Assembly: GCF_020511155.1 (NCBI RefSeq)
Contig: NZ_CP041216.1
Coordinates: forward strand, 2,170,001-2,234,000
Direction of reading: 5' to 3'
Length of the DNA: 64,000 nt
Source of the DNA: Shewanella glacialimarina
Lineage (GTDB): Bacteria > Pseudomonadota > Gammaproteobacteria > Enterobacterales > Shewanellaceae
Shown one piece after another: positions 1 to 9,789 of the stretch. The translations under genes were made by a program, and so were the position numbers. Below the pieces are notes generated by a model. It was not told the origin of the DNA. It searched no databases and saw nothing but the letters and a program-made list of their open reading frames with translations. Each line of letters opens with the position of its first letter. Position 1 is the first letter of the stretch.

Positions 1-1767
1 GCTGATGTTGATGCCGGCATGCATTATAAGTTTAGTATTGAAGATGCGCAGGGCAATAGGCATGAAAAGTCAGATCCCTACGCCAAAATGATGCAGGCTG
101 CACCGGGGAATGCATCTATTGTGACTGATGTTGATGCTTATCAATGGCAAGATACTAACTGGAAGACACAAAGGATAGCTAACGCACAACAATCTAGTCG
201 TCAAAGTTGCAATCAACCGATGGCAATATATGAGGTGCAACTAGCCTCATGGCGCCGCAAAGGGGACACAGGTGAATGCTTTTATGACTATCAGCAATTA
301 ATCGATGAACTTATTCCCTATGTCAAAAAAATGGGTTTTACACATCTGCAATTAATGCCGATCAGTGAATATCCATTTGATGGTTCGTGGGGTTATCAAC
401 CCGTAGGCTTGTATGCACCGACCTATCGTTTTGGCAAACCAGAAGGCTTAAAAGCCTTTATCGACAGTTGTCACCAACATGACCTAGCAGTGTTGCTTGA
501 TTGGGTACCGGCACATTTTCCTAAAGACCCACACGGCCTGGCTCGTTTTGATGGTTCATGTCTTTATGAACATGCCGATCCACGCCAGGGAGAGCACCCA
601 GATTGGGATACCCTTATTTATAACTATGGCCGAGCGGAAGTTAACAGTTTCTTGTTAAGTAATGCTTATTACTGGTTAAGTGAGTTTCATTTTGACGGCC
701 TTAGATTAGATGCCGTGTCGTCAATGTTGTATTTAGATTATTCAAGAGAACAAGACCAATGGTTACCCAATGAACACGGGGGCCGTGAGAATTTAGCTGC
801 GATAAGTTTTCTAAAACGACTGAATATCGAAATGTATCAAGCTTTTCCGGGCATAGATATGGTCGCTGAAGAATCTACCGCTTGGGGCGGAGTGACTCAA
901 AGTACCGAGCATCAAGGTTTAGGTTTTGGTTATAAGTGGAATATGGGCTGGATGAATGACTCGCTTAGTTATTTAAAGCGCGATCCGCTTTATCGCTCTC
1001 ACCACCACAATGAACTGACATTTGGTTTAGTGTATGCCTATACAGAGCAATTCATACTGTCGGTTAGTCACGATGAAGTGGTGCACGGTAAGGGTTCGCT
1101 CATTAATAAGATCCCCGGAGATGACTGGCAAAAATTTGCTACTTTACGGGCCTACTTTGGTTTTATGTGGGCTCATCCAGGCAAGAAGCTGTTATTTATG
1201 GGGTGCGAATTTGCACAGCGAAACGAATGGAATCATAACCTAAGTTTAGATTGGCATTTACTAGAGTATCAAGCTCATCAGCAAATACAGCACTGGATCC
1301 AAGATCTTAATGCACTTTACCTGCACACCCCGGCATTATATGCACTTGATACTCATCCGGCGGGTTTCAGTTGGCTTGATTGCCATAACGAGGCCAATAG
1401 TATTTTAGTGTTTGCTCGATTTGGCAAACAGTCTAATGAGCATGTAGTGATTGTGATCAATATGACACCAACAGTGCACCATGATTTTCGCATCGGTTTA
1501 CCTCAACATACAGCTTATCAGCAAGCGTTAAACAGTGATTATGCCCGCTATGGCGGATCGAACCTGATTAATGAGCATGCTATCGATGCTGAAGTTCAAG
1601 CATGGCAAGGGCAAGATTACAGTGCGCTGATAACAGTGCCGCCATTGTCCTGTGTGATTTTTACGCCAGTCATTAAACCGTCTGTAAAATCACTCTCGCA
1701 ACCTAAAACAAAAGCAAAGTCTGAGCCTAAAGCTAAATCAAAGCCGAAGACGTCATCTAAAACCTAA
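1..1767 (+). CDS. glgB: 1,4-alpha-glucan branching enzyme, 5' end outside window
   Basis: Cytosolic GH13 enzyme that cuts alpha-1,4 glucan and rejoins it as alpha-1,6 branches during glycogen synthesis. The frame is open from base 1, so the ATG at 19 is not the real start and the N-terminal CBM48 part is missing. The catalytic GH13 residues are visible: Asp in [11 protein letters not shown], Glu in [10 protein letters not shown] and Asp in [10 protein letters not shown]. The last 30 or so residues are an unusual Lys/Ser/Pro-rich tail after the beta-sandwich domain (from about base 1675). It is the first visible gene of a five-gene glycogen operon. Identity is secure; only the tail is odd. Confidence 0.96.
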   Translation, partial: ADVDAGMHYKFSIEDAQGNRHEKSDPYAKMMQAAPGNASIVTDVDAYQWQDTNWKTQRIANAQQSSRQSCNQPMAIYEVQLASWRRKGDTGECFYDYQQLIDELIPYVKKMGFTHLQLMPISEYPFDGSWGYQPVGLYAPTYRFGKPEGLKAFIDSCHQHDLAVLLDWVPAHFPKDPHGLARFDGSCLYEHADPRQGEHPDWDTLIYNYGRAEVNSFLLSNAYYWLSEFHFDGLRLDAVSSMLYLDYSREQDQWLPNEHGGRENLAAISFLKRLNIEMYQAFPGIDMVAEESTAWGGVTQSTEHQGLGFGYKWNMGWMNDSLSYLKRDPLYRSHHHNELTFGLVYAYTEQFILSVSHDEVVHGKGSLINKIPGDDWQKFATLRAYFGFMWAHPGKKLLFMGCEFAQRNEWNHNLSLDWHLLEYQAHQQIQHWIQDLNALYLHTPALYALDTHPAGFSWLDCHNEANSILVFARFGKQSNEHVVIVINMTPTVHHDFRIGLPQHTAYQQALNSDYARYGGSNLINEHAIDAEVQAWQGQDYSALITVPPLSCVIFTPVIKPSVKSLSQPKTKAKSEPKAKSKPKTSSKT

Positions 1768-1834
1768 GGGTAATCGATAAAAACTGGTTAAGTCCGTTTA
1801 TTGTTTTTGTGCGTGTTGTAAAGGAGTGGTGAGT

Positions 1835-4030
1835 ATGGTTAATCGAACTGAAAGTAATGATAAGGTTGAGTATAAACCGTCAATTGTCGCAGGCGTTAAT
1901 CACCTAATACTCGATGAAGGTATGCCTTATCCTTTAGGGGCAAATCTAACCGAGAATGGGGTGAATTTTTCACTGTTTTCAGCCAATGCCACCAAAGTCA
2001 TATTGTGTATATTTGATCCCATTTCACAGCTTGAAATTGCCCAATACATATTGACCCATAAAACCCATCATATTTGGCATGGTGAGTTAACCGGCGCTAA
2101 AGCTGGCTTGCTTTATGGTTATCGAGTGTTTGGACCATATCAGCCTGAACTCGGACATCGATTTAATCATCACAAGCTTCATCTTGACCCCTATGCACGA
2201 AAACTGGTTGGTGAATTGCAGCATAGTAATGCCCTTTATGGATACGATGTTGATGACGCCAGTGCAGATCTGTCGTTTAGTCAGCAAGATAATGCCGCCT
2301 TTATGCCCAAATGTGTAGTGGTTGATATTGAACGCATTAAGGCGATACCTATAGCGCCGATAAGGCGCGAGCTTAACCACAGTATCATTTACGAAACCCA
2401 TGTTAAGGGATTTACCAAACTGCATCCAGATTTACCACGTGAGATGTGCGGTACATTCGCAGGCCTGTCTCATCCCGCAGTTGTAGAGTATTTAACTCAA
2501 CTTGGGATCACGGCAATTGAGTTACTCCCTGTACATGCATTTTTTGACGAACCTTTTTTGGTAGAGAAAAAACTCAATAATTATTGGGGTTATAACACAG
2601 CAGGATTTTTTGCACCGCATCCACAATATCTGGCATCAGATGATATTGCTGAGTTTAGGCACATGGTGTCAAAGATGCACCAGGCCGGTGTCGAGGTTAT
2701 TTTAGATGTGGTTTATAACCATACTGCAGAAGGTAATCATTTAGGCCCAAGTTATCATTTTAAAGGCATAGATAACGCAAGCTATTACCGTTTAATGCCT
2801 AATGAACCTCGCTTTTATATTAATGATACTGGCTGTGGTAATACCCTTAATGTTAACCATCCTCAGGTTTTAATGTTAATCATGGACTCATTACGGTACT
2901 GGGTTGAAGTGATGGGAGTAGATGGTTTTCGCTTTGACCTTGCTAGCTGTTTAGGCCGTGAAAATTATGGCTTTGACCCAGGCAGTGGATTTTTTGATGC
3001 GTTAATGCAAGACCCAACATTGTGCCGGGTTAAATTAATTGTTGAGCCATGGGATATTGGCCCCGGTGGATATCAATTAGGTAATTATCCTGTGGTATTC
3101 AGTGAATGGAATGACAGATACCGTGACACCATGCGCCGATTTTGGCGTGGAGATAATGGCATATTGTCTGAGTTTGCCAAGCGGTTCCATGGCTCAAGTG
3201 ATTTCTTTGAACACAATGGCCGCGGCCCCGCGGCAAGTATTAACTTTATTACCAGTCATGATGGTTACACTCTGCATGATTTGGTGTCTTATCAAGCTAA
3301 GCACAACTTGGCTAATAACGAAGATAATAGAGATGGTCATCAAGAAAACTTCAGTTGCCATTATGGGGTAGAAGGCGAAACAGAAAGCAGCAAGATTAAT
3401 ACTGTGCGCAGCCGTCAAAAACGTAATTTTTTAGCGACTTTATTGCTATCTCAAGGCGTACCTATGTTGTTAAGTGGCGATGAAGCTGGCCACACCCAAC
3501 AAGGAAACAATAATGCCTACTGCCAAGATACGCCTGATAATTGGTTCAACTGGCAAGCCATTGACTGGGATTTGGTTCATTTCACCCAAGAATTGATCAA
3601 ATTGCGCAAGCATTACCCTTTGCTATGTCATAAAGAGTTTATCCACCAGCCTGAAGCCTTATTTGATAATGGCATTGCCTGGTTCAATAAACTAGGTGAG
3701 CCAATGACCAAAACGCTGTGGAGTGAACATCACTGCCGCACATTAACCGTTATTGTTACTGGCAATTTGCTTGAAGCTGAAGTCGGCGCCATTCCCGAAA
3801 ATACCCAAGCGTTAATGCTATTTATTAACGCTGATGAACAACAGCAAACCTTCCACCAACCTAACTTAATCCATTTTGGACATTGGTCCTGTGTGTTGCA
3901 TACCCAAAGCGATACCCAGATAGATGTTGCACAAACTCAAGCTAATCTTGATGGTAAATTTTACCTTCAACCCCGTAGTTTGATGATATTTCATAGCCAT
4001 TTTCAAGGAGTGGAACATGACCGCAGCTAA
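1835..4030 (+). CDS. glgX: Glycogen debranching enzyme GlgX
   Basis: Isoamylase-type GH13 enzyme that hydrolyses alpha-1,6 branches left after phosphorylase trimming. The protein has about 731 residues, somewhat longer than E. coli GlgX (657). It has an N-terminal CBM48-like region (GVNFSLFSANATKV) and the GH13 signatures VVYNHTAEG, DGFRFDLAS (nucleophile Asp), IVEPWDIGPGGYQ (acid Glu) and TSHDGYTLHDL. AAGGAG at 1820-1825 abuts a GTG at 1826 but is correctly spaced from the ATG at 1835, which is therefore preferred. It ends 14 bases inside glgP, so translation is probably coupled. Confidence 0.96.
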   Translation: MVNRTESNDKVEYKPSIVAGVNHLILDEGMPYPLGANLTENGVNFSLFSANATKVILCIFDPISQLEIAQYILTHKTHHIWHGELTGAKAGLLYGYRVFGPYQPELGHRFNHHKLHLDPYARKLVGELQHSNALYGYDVDDASADLSFSQQDNAAFMPKCVVVDIERIKAIPIAPIRRELNHSIIYETHVKGFTKLHPDLPREMCGTFAGLSHPAVVEYLTQLGITAIELLPVHAFFDEPFLVEKKLNNYWGYNTAGFFAPHPQYLASDDIAEFRHMVSKMHQAGVEVILDVVYNHTAEGNHLGPSYHFKGIDNASYYRLMPNEPRFYINDTGCGNTLNVNHPQVLMLIMDSLRYWVEVMGVDGFRFDLASCLGRENYGFDPGSGFFDALMQDPTLCRVKLIVEPWDIGPGGYQLGNYPVVFSEWNDRYRDTMRRFWRGDNGILSEFAKRFHGSSDFFEHNGRGPAASINFITSHDGYTLHDLVSYQAKHNLANNEDNRDGHQENFSCHYGVEGETESSKINTVRSRQKRNFLATLLLSQGVPMLLSGDEAGHTQQGNNNAYCQDTPDNWFNWQAIDWDLVHFTQELIKLRKHYPLLCHKEFIHQPEALFDNGIAWFNKLGEPMTKTLWSEHHCRTLTVIVTGNLLEAEVGAIPENTQALMLFINADEQQQTFHQPNLIHFGHWSCVLHTQSDTQIDVAQTQANLDGKFYLQPRSLMIFHSHFQGVEHDRS

Positions 4031-6596
4031 AACTGTTAGTGCGAATAAATCGACAAACAAAAAGCCAGCTAAGCCCAAGAGTCACACTAAATCAGAGTCT
4101 GAGTCAGAATCTAGCGCAAAGAGTACATCCTTAGCCAGTAATGCGTTAACTGATCAAGTGTTAACCAAATCTGAACCTTGCGATCCCTGTGATTCATTGG
4201 CAGCAAGTGTTGCAAGGCAAATTCGTTATGGGTTATGCCACAGTGAGCACCAAGACTCATCGCTGTTTGAGGCTTTAGCATTAGGTGTCAAAGAGCAAAT
4301 GCTCGATAAGTGGCGATCTACACGTATTAAAGATAATCAATTTGATCAAAAACAAATTGCCTATTTGTCACTTGAGTTTTTAATGGGACGTGCTTTAGGT
4401 AATGCTTTACTGAGCTTAGAGTTAACTGACGAGACCCGTAAACTGCTCACTGACTATGCCATTCAGCTAGAAGTCATTGAAGAATATGAGCATGACGCAG
4501 GCCTTGGCAATGGTGGACTGGGGCGACTCGCTGCATGTTTTTTAGATAGCTGTGCCAGCCTTGACTTAGCCGTGACGGGCTATGGTATTCGTTATCAATA
4601 TGGCATGTTTGCCCAAAAAATAGTCAATGGATATCAAGTAGAAAAGCCCGATCGCTGGTTACGCCAAGGTAACCCCTGGGAAGTGAGAATGCCCCACAGG
4701 ATTGTGTCAGTACCCTTTTTTGGCCACTGCACAACCTATCAAGATAAGGCCGGTAATACTCAGCATGTTTGGCAAGATTGTCGCTCAGTGCTGGCTGTGC
4801 CCTACGACATGCCAGTACCAGGTTACCGTAATGGCCGTATAAATACCCTAAGGCTTTGGAAAGCAGAAGCCAATGATGATTTCGATTTAGCAGAATTTAA
4901 TGATGGCGATTATGCCGAAGCGGTGGCCGATAAAAACTTAGCAGAACAAATTACTATGGTGTTGTACCCCAATGATGCCAGCGAGAATGGTAAAGAATTA
5001 CGCTTAAGACAACAGTACTTTTTAAGTTCAGCAAGTTTACAGGACTTATTGGCCCGATATGTGGCGATATACGGTGAAGACTTTAGCCAGTTCAGTGCTA
5101 AAAATGCAATTCAGCTTAACGATACTCACCCAAGTATTGCCGCGCCAGAATTAATGCGCCTATTGATGGATGAACATGGCTTAGGTTGGGATAGCGCTTG
5201 GTCAATCACCTCACAAACCTTAGCTTACACTAACCACACTTTATTGCCGGAAGCGCTTGAGCGCTGGCCGGTACCATTAATGCAGCATATGTTGCCACGC
5301 ATTATGCAAATTATATTTGAAATCAACGCTCGATTCCTTGAACAGGTTGCCCATCAATGGCCGGGGGATATCAAAAAGTTAGCTGCGATGTCGATTATTG
5401 AAGAAGGGCCAGTGCAACATGTTCGTATGGCTTACTTAGCCATTGTGGCCAGTTTTTCGGTCAACGGTGTAGCAGGTTTACATACGCAGTTATTAAAAGC
5501 AGGCTTATTTAATGATTTTTATCAATTATGGCCAACTAAATTCAATAACCGTACTAACGGTGTCACACCAAGACGTTGGTTAGTGAATTGTAATCCTTTA
5601 TTAACCGATTTGATCAATAGCAAACTTGGAGATGCCTGGATTAACGATCTGTCGCATTTAACTGCGCTAAATGCGTTTACCTCTGATAAAAAGTTCGTCA
5701 AACAGTGGGCCGAAGTGAAAAATGCCAATAAGCAAGTGTTGGCAACGTTTGTGTTGGCAGAAAGTGGTGTGCAGTTTGATACAAGTATGATGTTTGATGT
5801 GCAGGTAAAGCGTATCCATGAGTACAAACGCCAGTTGCTTAATATCATGCACGTTATTCACCTGTACCAGAGAATACTAGCTGGCGATACTCAAGACATG
5901 GTTCCGCGCTGTGTGTTGATTGGTGGTAAAGCTGCGCCTGGTTATGCGATGGCTAAACAAATTATCAAGTTAATCAATAATGTGGCGCATATGGTTAACA
6001 ATGACCCAGCTGTTACGCCGTATTTACGGCTTGCTTTTTTGCCTAATTATAATGTCAGTGCAATGGAGAAAATCTGCCCAGGTACCGATTTATCAGAACA
6101 AATATCAACCGCAGGTAAAGAAGCCTCTGGTACCGGCAATATGAAGTTTATGATGAATGGCGCGCTAACAATTGGCACCTTAGATGGCGCGAATGTTGAA
6201 ATGTTAGCGGAGGTCGGCCAGGAAAACTTTTTCTTGTTCGGCTTAACCGCAGAGCAAGTCCAATCACTCAAACCCTATTATCAGCCACAAAAGTATATTA
6301 ACGCCTCCCCAGCGCTACAAGGAGTACTTGATATGTTAGCTGGTGGCCATTTCAATTTAGTTGAACCCGGCATATTCGACAGCATCATCAATGCCATTAA
6401 AGATCCCCACGATCAATGGATGCTAGCAGCAGACTTTGATGAGTACTGCGGTGCGCAATCAGCCGTGGCCAAACTTTATAGCGATCAAACCTTGTGGCAG
6501 CAAACCAGTATTCGTAACACTGCTGCCAGTGGCCGATTTTCAAGTGATAAAACCATCGCCGGCTATCGTGATGATATTTGGCTCAAACATGTGTGA
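4017..6596 (+). CDS. glgP: Glycogen phosphorylase
   Basis: PLP-dependent GT35 enzyme releasing glucose-1-phosphate from glycogen ends. The protein has 859 residues against about 815 in E. coli; the excess is an N-terminal low-complexity stretch of about 45 residues rich in Lys, Ser and Glu. After it comes the standard fold, with HDAGLGNGGLGRLAAC and the PLP-lysine signature EASGTGNMKFMMN. An AAGGAG sits just before the ATG, which overlaps the end of glgX. GlgX debranching and GlgP phosphorolysis act on the same chain, so their tight coupling makes sense. Its product could be interconverted with glucose-6-phosphate by the Pgm encoded at 18.7 kb. Confidence 0.97.
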   Translation: MTAAKTVSANKSTNKKPAKPKSHTKSESESESSAKSTSLASNALTDQVLTKSEPCDPCDSLAASVARQIRYGLCHSEHQDSSLFEALALGVKEQMLDKWRSTRIKDNQFDQKQIAYLSLEFLMGRALGNALLSLELTDETRKLLTDYAIQLEVIEEYEHDAGLGNGGLGRLAACFLDSCASLDLAVTGYGIRYQYGMFAQKIVNGYQVEKPDRWLRQGNPWEVRMPHRIVSVPFFGHCTTYQDKAGNTQHVWQDCRSVLAVPYDMPVPGYRNGRINTLRLWKAEANDDFDLAEFNDGDYAEAVADKNLAEQITMVLYPNDASENGKELRLRQQYFLSSASLQDLLARYVAIYGEDFSQFSAKNAIQLNDTHPSIAAPELMRLLMDEHGLGWDSAWSITSQTLAYTNHTLLPEALERWPVPLMQHMLPRIMQIIFEINARFLEQVAHQWPGDIKKLAAMSIIEEGPVQHVRMAYLAIVASFSVNGVAGLHTQLLKAGLFNDFYQLWPTKFNNRTNGVTPRRWLVNCNPLLTDLINSKLGDAWINDLSHLTALNAFTSDKKFVKQWAEVKNANKQVLATFVLAESGVQFDTSMMFDVQVKRIHEYKRQLLNIMHVIHLYQRILAGDTQDMVPRCVLIGGKAAPGYAMAKQIIKLINNVAHMVNNDPAVTPYLRLAFLPNYNVSAMEKICPGTDLSEQISTAGKEASGTGNMKFMMNGALTIGTLDGANVEMLAEVGQENFFLFGLTAEQVQSLKPYYQPQKYINASPALQGVLDMLAGGHFNLVEPGIFDSIINAIKDPHDQWMLAADFDEYCGAQSAVAKLYSDQTLWQQTSIRNTAASGRFSSDKTIAGYRDDIWLKHV

Positions 6597-6698
6597 TGTC
6601 TAGGTTTTGAAAGTAATCAAAGTAATGTCAGTTAAATAGTAACAACAGGGATGTTAACGCCCATTTAAACCTAATCGTTTTGTCTATGGAGTGAATGT

Positions 6699-7964
6699 AT
6701 GAATAAAAGTGTACGGTATATTAGTAATTTAACGCGTGATACTTATGCGATTATTCTCGCTGGTGGTCGTGGTTCTCGCTTGCATGAGCTGACCGACTGG
6801 CGTGCAAAGCCTGCGTTGTATTTTGGGGGTAAGTATAGAATTATCGATTTTCCTTTATCAAATTGCATTAACTCTGGCATTAGACGGGTTGGGGTGGTGA
6901 CACAGTATAAATCCCATTCGTTGATCCGACATGTTACAAGGGGCTGGGGCCATTTTAAGAAGGAACTGGGTGAATCAGTTGAAATATTACCGGCATCACA
7001 GCAGACCTCAGGTAATTGGTATGAAGGCACCGCTGATGCTGTGTTTCAAAATATTGATATTATCCGCCATGAAACGACTAAGTATGTGATGATTTTATCT
7101 GGCGATCATATTTATCGCATGGATTATGCCGGTCTGTTGGCGGATCACGCTGAGTCTAATGCCGATATGACGGTTTGTTGTTTAGAAGTACCTTTAGAAG
7201 AGGCCGCTGGTGCATTCGGGGTTGTTGAGGTTGATGAAAATAATCGTATTATTGGCTTTGAAGAAAAGCCAGCACACCCAAAGCCTATTCCTGGCAAACC
7301 AGATAAATGCTTAGCATCTATGGGCAACTATGTCTTTAATACCAAGTTTTTATTTGATCAATTGAAAAAAGATTCGGTCAATGAACACTCTGAGCGCGAT
7401 TTTGGTAAAGACATCATTCCCAATATTATTAAAGAGCATAAGGTGTATGCCTTTCCGTTTATCAGTGCCATTGAAGATGAGCCCGCTTATTGGCGCGATG
7501 TGGGGACATTAGAATCGTTTTTTCAGGCCAACATGGAGTTGTTGTCACCGACACCGGCGCTTAATCTTTACGATGCAAAATGGCCTATTTGGACTTATCA
7601 AGAGCAACTCCCTCCGGCTAAGTTTGTCTTTGACGATGATAATCGACGTGGAATGGCGGTAGATTCAATTATTTCTGGCGGTTGTATTATTTCCGGTGCA
7701 AAAGTAAAACGCAGCGTGTTGTTTGACGAAGTCAGAGTGTGTTCCTATTCATTAGTTAAAGACTCTGTGCTGTTACCCGATGTTGTGGTACTTAAAAACT
7801 GTAAAATCAAAAACTCTATTTTGGATCGCGGTTGTATTATTCCTGAGGGCATGGAAATTGGTTATAACCATGATCACGATAGAGCTCGCGGCTTTAGAGT
7901 ATCAGAAAAAGGCATCACCTTAGTCACGCGTAAAATGCTCGGGCTCGCGGTTGGTTTTGAATAA
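6699..7964 (+). CDS. glgC: Glucose-1-phosphate adenylyltransferase (ADP-glucose synthase)
   Basis: Makes ADP-glucose from glucose-1-phosphate and ATP, normally the regulated step of bacterial glycogen synthesis. It has 421 residues (E. coli 431). The N-terminal nucleotidyltransferase motif [14 protein letters not shown] and the region around [18 protein letters not shown] match the family. The C-terminal third shows the hexapeptide-type left-handed beta-helix pattern (repeated [21 protein letters not shown]). A TGGAGTG ribosome site precedes the ATG. It follows glgP after 102 bases with no clear terminator and is followed closely by glgA. Confidence 0.97.
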   Translation: MNKSVRYISNLTRDTYAIILAGGRGSRLHELTDWRAKPALYFGGKYRIIDFPLSNCINSGIRRVGVVTQYKSHSLIRHVTRGWGHFKKELGESVEILPASQQTSGNWYEGTADAVFQNIDIIRHETTKYVMILSGDHIYRMDYAGLLADHAESNADMTVCCLEVPLEEAAGAFGVVEVDENNRIIGFEEKPAHPKPIPGKPDKCLASMGNYVFNTKFLFDQLKKDSVNEHSERDFGKDIIPNIIKEHKVYAFPFISAIEDEPAYWRDVGTLESFFQANMELLSPTPALNLYDAKWPIWTYQEQLPPAKFVFDDDNRRGMAVDSIISGGCIISGAKVKRSVLFDEVRVCSYSLVKDSVLLPDVVVLKNCKIKNSILDRGCIIPEGMEIGYNHDHDRARGFRVSEKGITLVTRKMLGLAVGFE

Positions 7965-7973
7965 GGAATGTTA

Positions 7974-9668
7974 ATGAATAAAGTGCTATTAGTCGCCGCT
8001 GAAAACGATGCCTTGATTAAAGCCAAAGTCGGCGGCATGGGGGATGTTATTCGCGATCTCCCCAAGGCATTAAGTGATTGTGGAATATCTGCCGATGTCG
8101 CCATGCCTGAGTATGGCTTCTTAAAGGATTATTATTGCGCCGATAAAGTCACTGACATTGAAGTGTCTTTTGGTGGGGCAATGGAAAAGATAAGCATCTA
8201 TAGGATCCCACGGCCAGAGAGTAAAGCACAGGTTTGCACAGCCAAAGGGTCTAGTGAGCAACATAGTTGGGTATATTTATTTGCCCATCCTATGTTTAAT
8301 CAAGCCGACGGCAGTATTTATACTCAAGGTTCCGCTGACAGACCTTTTGCTGATGATGCAGATAAGTTTGCCTTGTTTTGTTTAGCGGTTGCCAGTGCAT
8401 TAGTGCAAGGTAAACTCGGACATTATGATGTGATGCATCTACATGACTGGCATACCGCAATGATTGCGATGCTCAGGGAATGTGTGGATGATTTTGCATC
8501 ATTGAAACAGATCAAGTGCATTTATACTATTCACAACCTAGCGCTGCAGGGCATAAGACCTTTAACTGGCGATAAATCGTCATTATGTCATTGGTATCCG
8601 CAATGGTTTTTTGCCAATCAACTTGATAACTTGCCCAACGGCATTGTTGACCCTAGGTATCCTAATTGTGCAAACCCGATGCGCATGGGGATTGTGTTTA
8701 GTAACAAGGTGCATGTGGTATCACCGACTTATGCTAAAGAAATATTATTAGCATCTCATCCTGAAAAAGGCTTTTATGGTGGCGAGGGGCTAGAGCAAGA
8801 TTTACAGTTGAAAGCTACAAATCAGCAGCTTGTTGGCATTATTAATGGCTGTGATTATACAATTGATGATAATCATACCCAAAATACAGCCGATAGCGCT
8901 CGTTCTGAAACGCAGCAAGTATCGAAGTCTCAATCCGAAAATCTCACATTTGAAAGACTGGATTTGTTGAGCACTGCTCAGGAGGCATTGATTCAGTGGC
9001 AAAAATATAAATCAGTGGTTTCATCAACCGACTTTATCGCTAATATACGAGTCGATCAGCATATTCGTCGGTATACAAATATTGACAGCAGTTATCCGGG
9101 ATTACTGGTGACCTCTGTAGGGCGATTAACGACACAAAAGGTGATGCTTTTTTTAACCAAAATAGCCAATGGTAAAACGGTATTAGATCAATTACTGATT
9201 AATCTAAAACAGCAGCAACCAGATGCTTTGTTTATGCTACTTGGCAGTGGTGATGAGCATTTATCAAATCAGCTTAAAACGATATGTGCCCAATATGCTA
9301 ATAGTATCTTTTTAAATGGTTACGACGAGCAATTATCACAGCTACTGTATCAACAGGGTGAGTTATTCTTAATGCCTAGCTCATTCGAGCCCTGTGGTAT
9401 TAGCCAAATGTTAGCCATGAAGCACGGTCAACCTTGTTTAGTCCATGGCGTCGGCGGGTTAAAAGATACGGTTAAACATGATGAAAATGGTTGGGTGTTT
9501 AATGGTGATGGAATTGAAATGCAGGCTAATAATTTTATCTCGCAATTTAATCAATGCTTACAAAGTTACGGCACACTTCCATGGCAACAGATTAAACAGC
9601 AAGCCAGTATGGCAAGATTTGATTGGAAAACGGTGGCTCAGGCTTATAAAGAACATTTGTATAATTGA
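7974..9668 (+). CDS. glgA: Glycogen synthase, divergent long form
   Basis: GT5 enzyme adding glucose from ADP-glucose to growing glycogen. The substrate loop appears as KAKVGGMGDVIRDLP, and the C-terminal GT-B donor site as MPSSFEPCGISQMLAMKHG. At about 564 residues it is longer than E. coli GlgA (477). The extra length includes a Ser/Gln-rich insert near residues 300-325, where the canonical protein has its Trp-Asn-Pro segment. AAGGA at 7963-7967 abuts an ATG at 7968, so the ATG at 7974 is the better start (MNKVLLVAAEND). Last gene of the operon. It could be mistaken for another GT-B glycosyltransferase, but its position next to glgC supports glgA. Confidence 0.9.
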   Translation: MNKVLLVAAENDALIKAKVGGMGDVIRDLPKALSDCGISADVAMPEYGFLKDYYCADKVTDIEVSFGGAMEKISIYRIPRPESKAQVCTAKGSSEQHSWVYLFAHPMFNQADGSIYTQGSADRPFADDADKFALFCLAVASALVQGKLGHYDVMHLHDWHTAMIAMLRECVDDFASLKQIKCIYTIHNLALQGIRPLTGDKSSLCHWYPQWFFANQLDNLPNGIVDPRYPNCANPMRMGIVFSNKVHVVSPTYAKEILLASHPEKGFYGGEGLEQDLQLKATNQQLVGIINGCDYTIDDNHTQNTADSARSETQQVSKSQSENLTFERLDLLSTAQEALIQWQKYKSVVSSTDFIANIRVDQHIRRYTNIDSSYPGLLVTSVGRLTTQKVMLFLTKIANGKTVLDQLLINLKQQQPDALFMLLGSGDEHLSNQLKTICAQYANSIFLNGYDEQLSQLLYQQGELFLMPSSFEPCGISQMLAMKHGQPCLVHGVGGLKDTVKHDENGWVFNGDGIEMQANNFISQFNQCLQSYGTLPWQQIKQQASMARFDWKTVAQAYKEHLYN

Positions 9669-9693
9669 TTAATAGTTTTGCTATTAAAGCGAC

Positions 9694-9728
9694 AAAAAAG
9701 CCATTAACACAATGTTAATGGCTTTTTT
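9694..9728. terminator. Bidirectional terminator after glgA
   Basis: A-run, then GCCATTAAC, a short loop and GTTAATGGC, then a T-run. The hairpin is symmetrical, so it can end the glg operon on + and the convergent gene at 9790 on -. Confidence 0.85.
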
Positions 9729-9789
9729 ATAGACTTTGTTTTGAGAAACGTTAATGACTAAATTTAAGATTGTCATCAAGTAATATTGT

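Noticed and set aside
7968..7973. ATG at 7968 as glgA start
   Set aside because: AAGGA ends directly beside it, leaving no spacing; the ATG at 7974 is correctly spaced.
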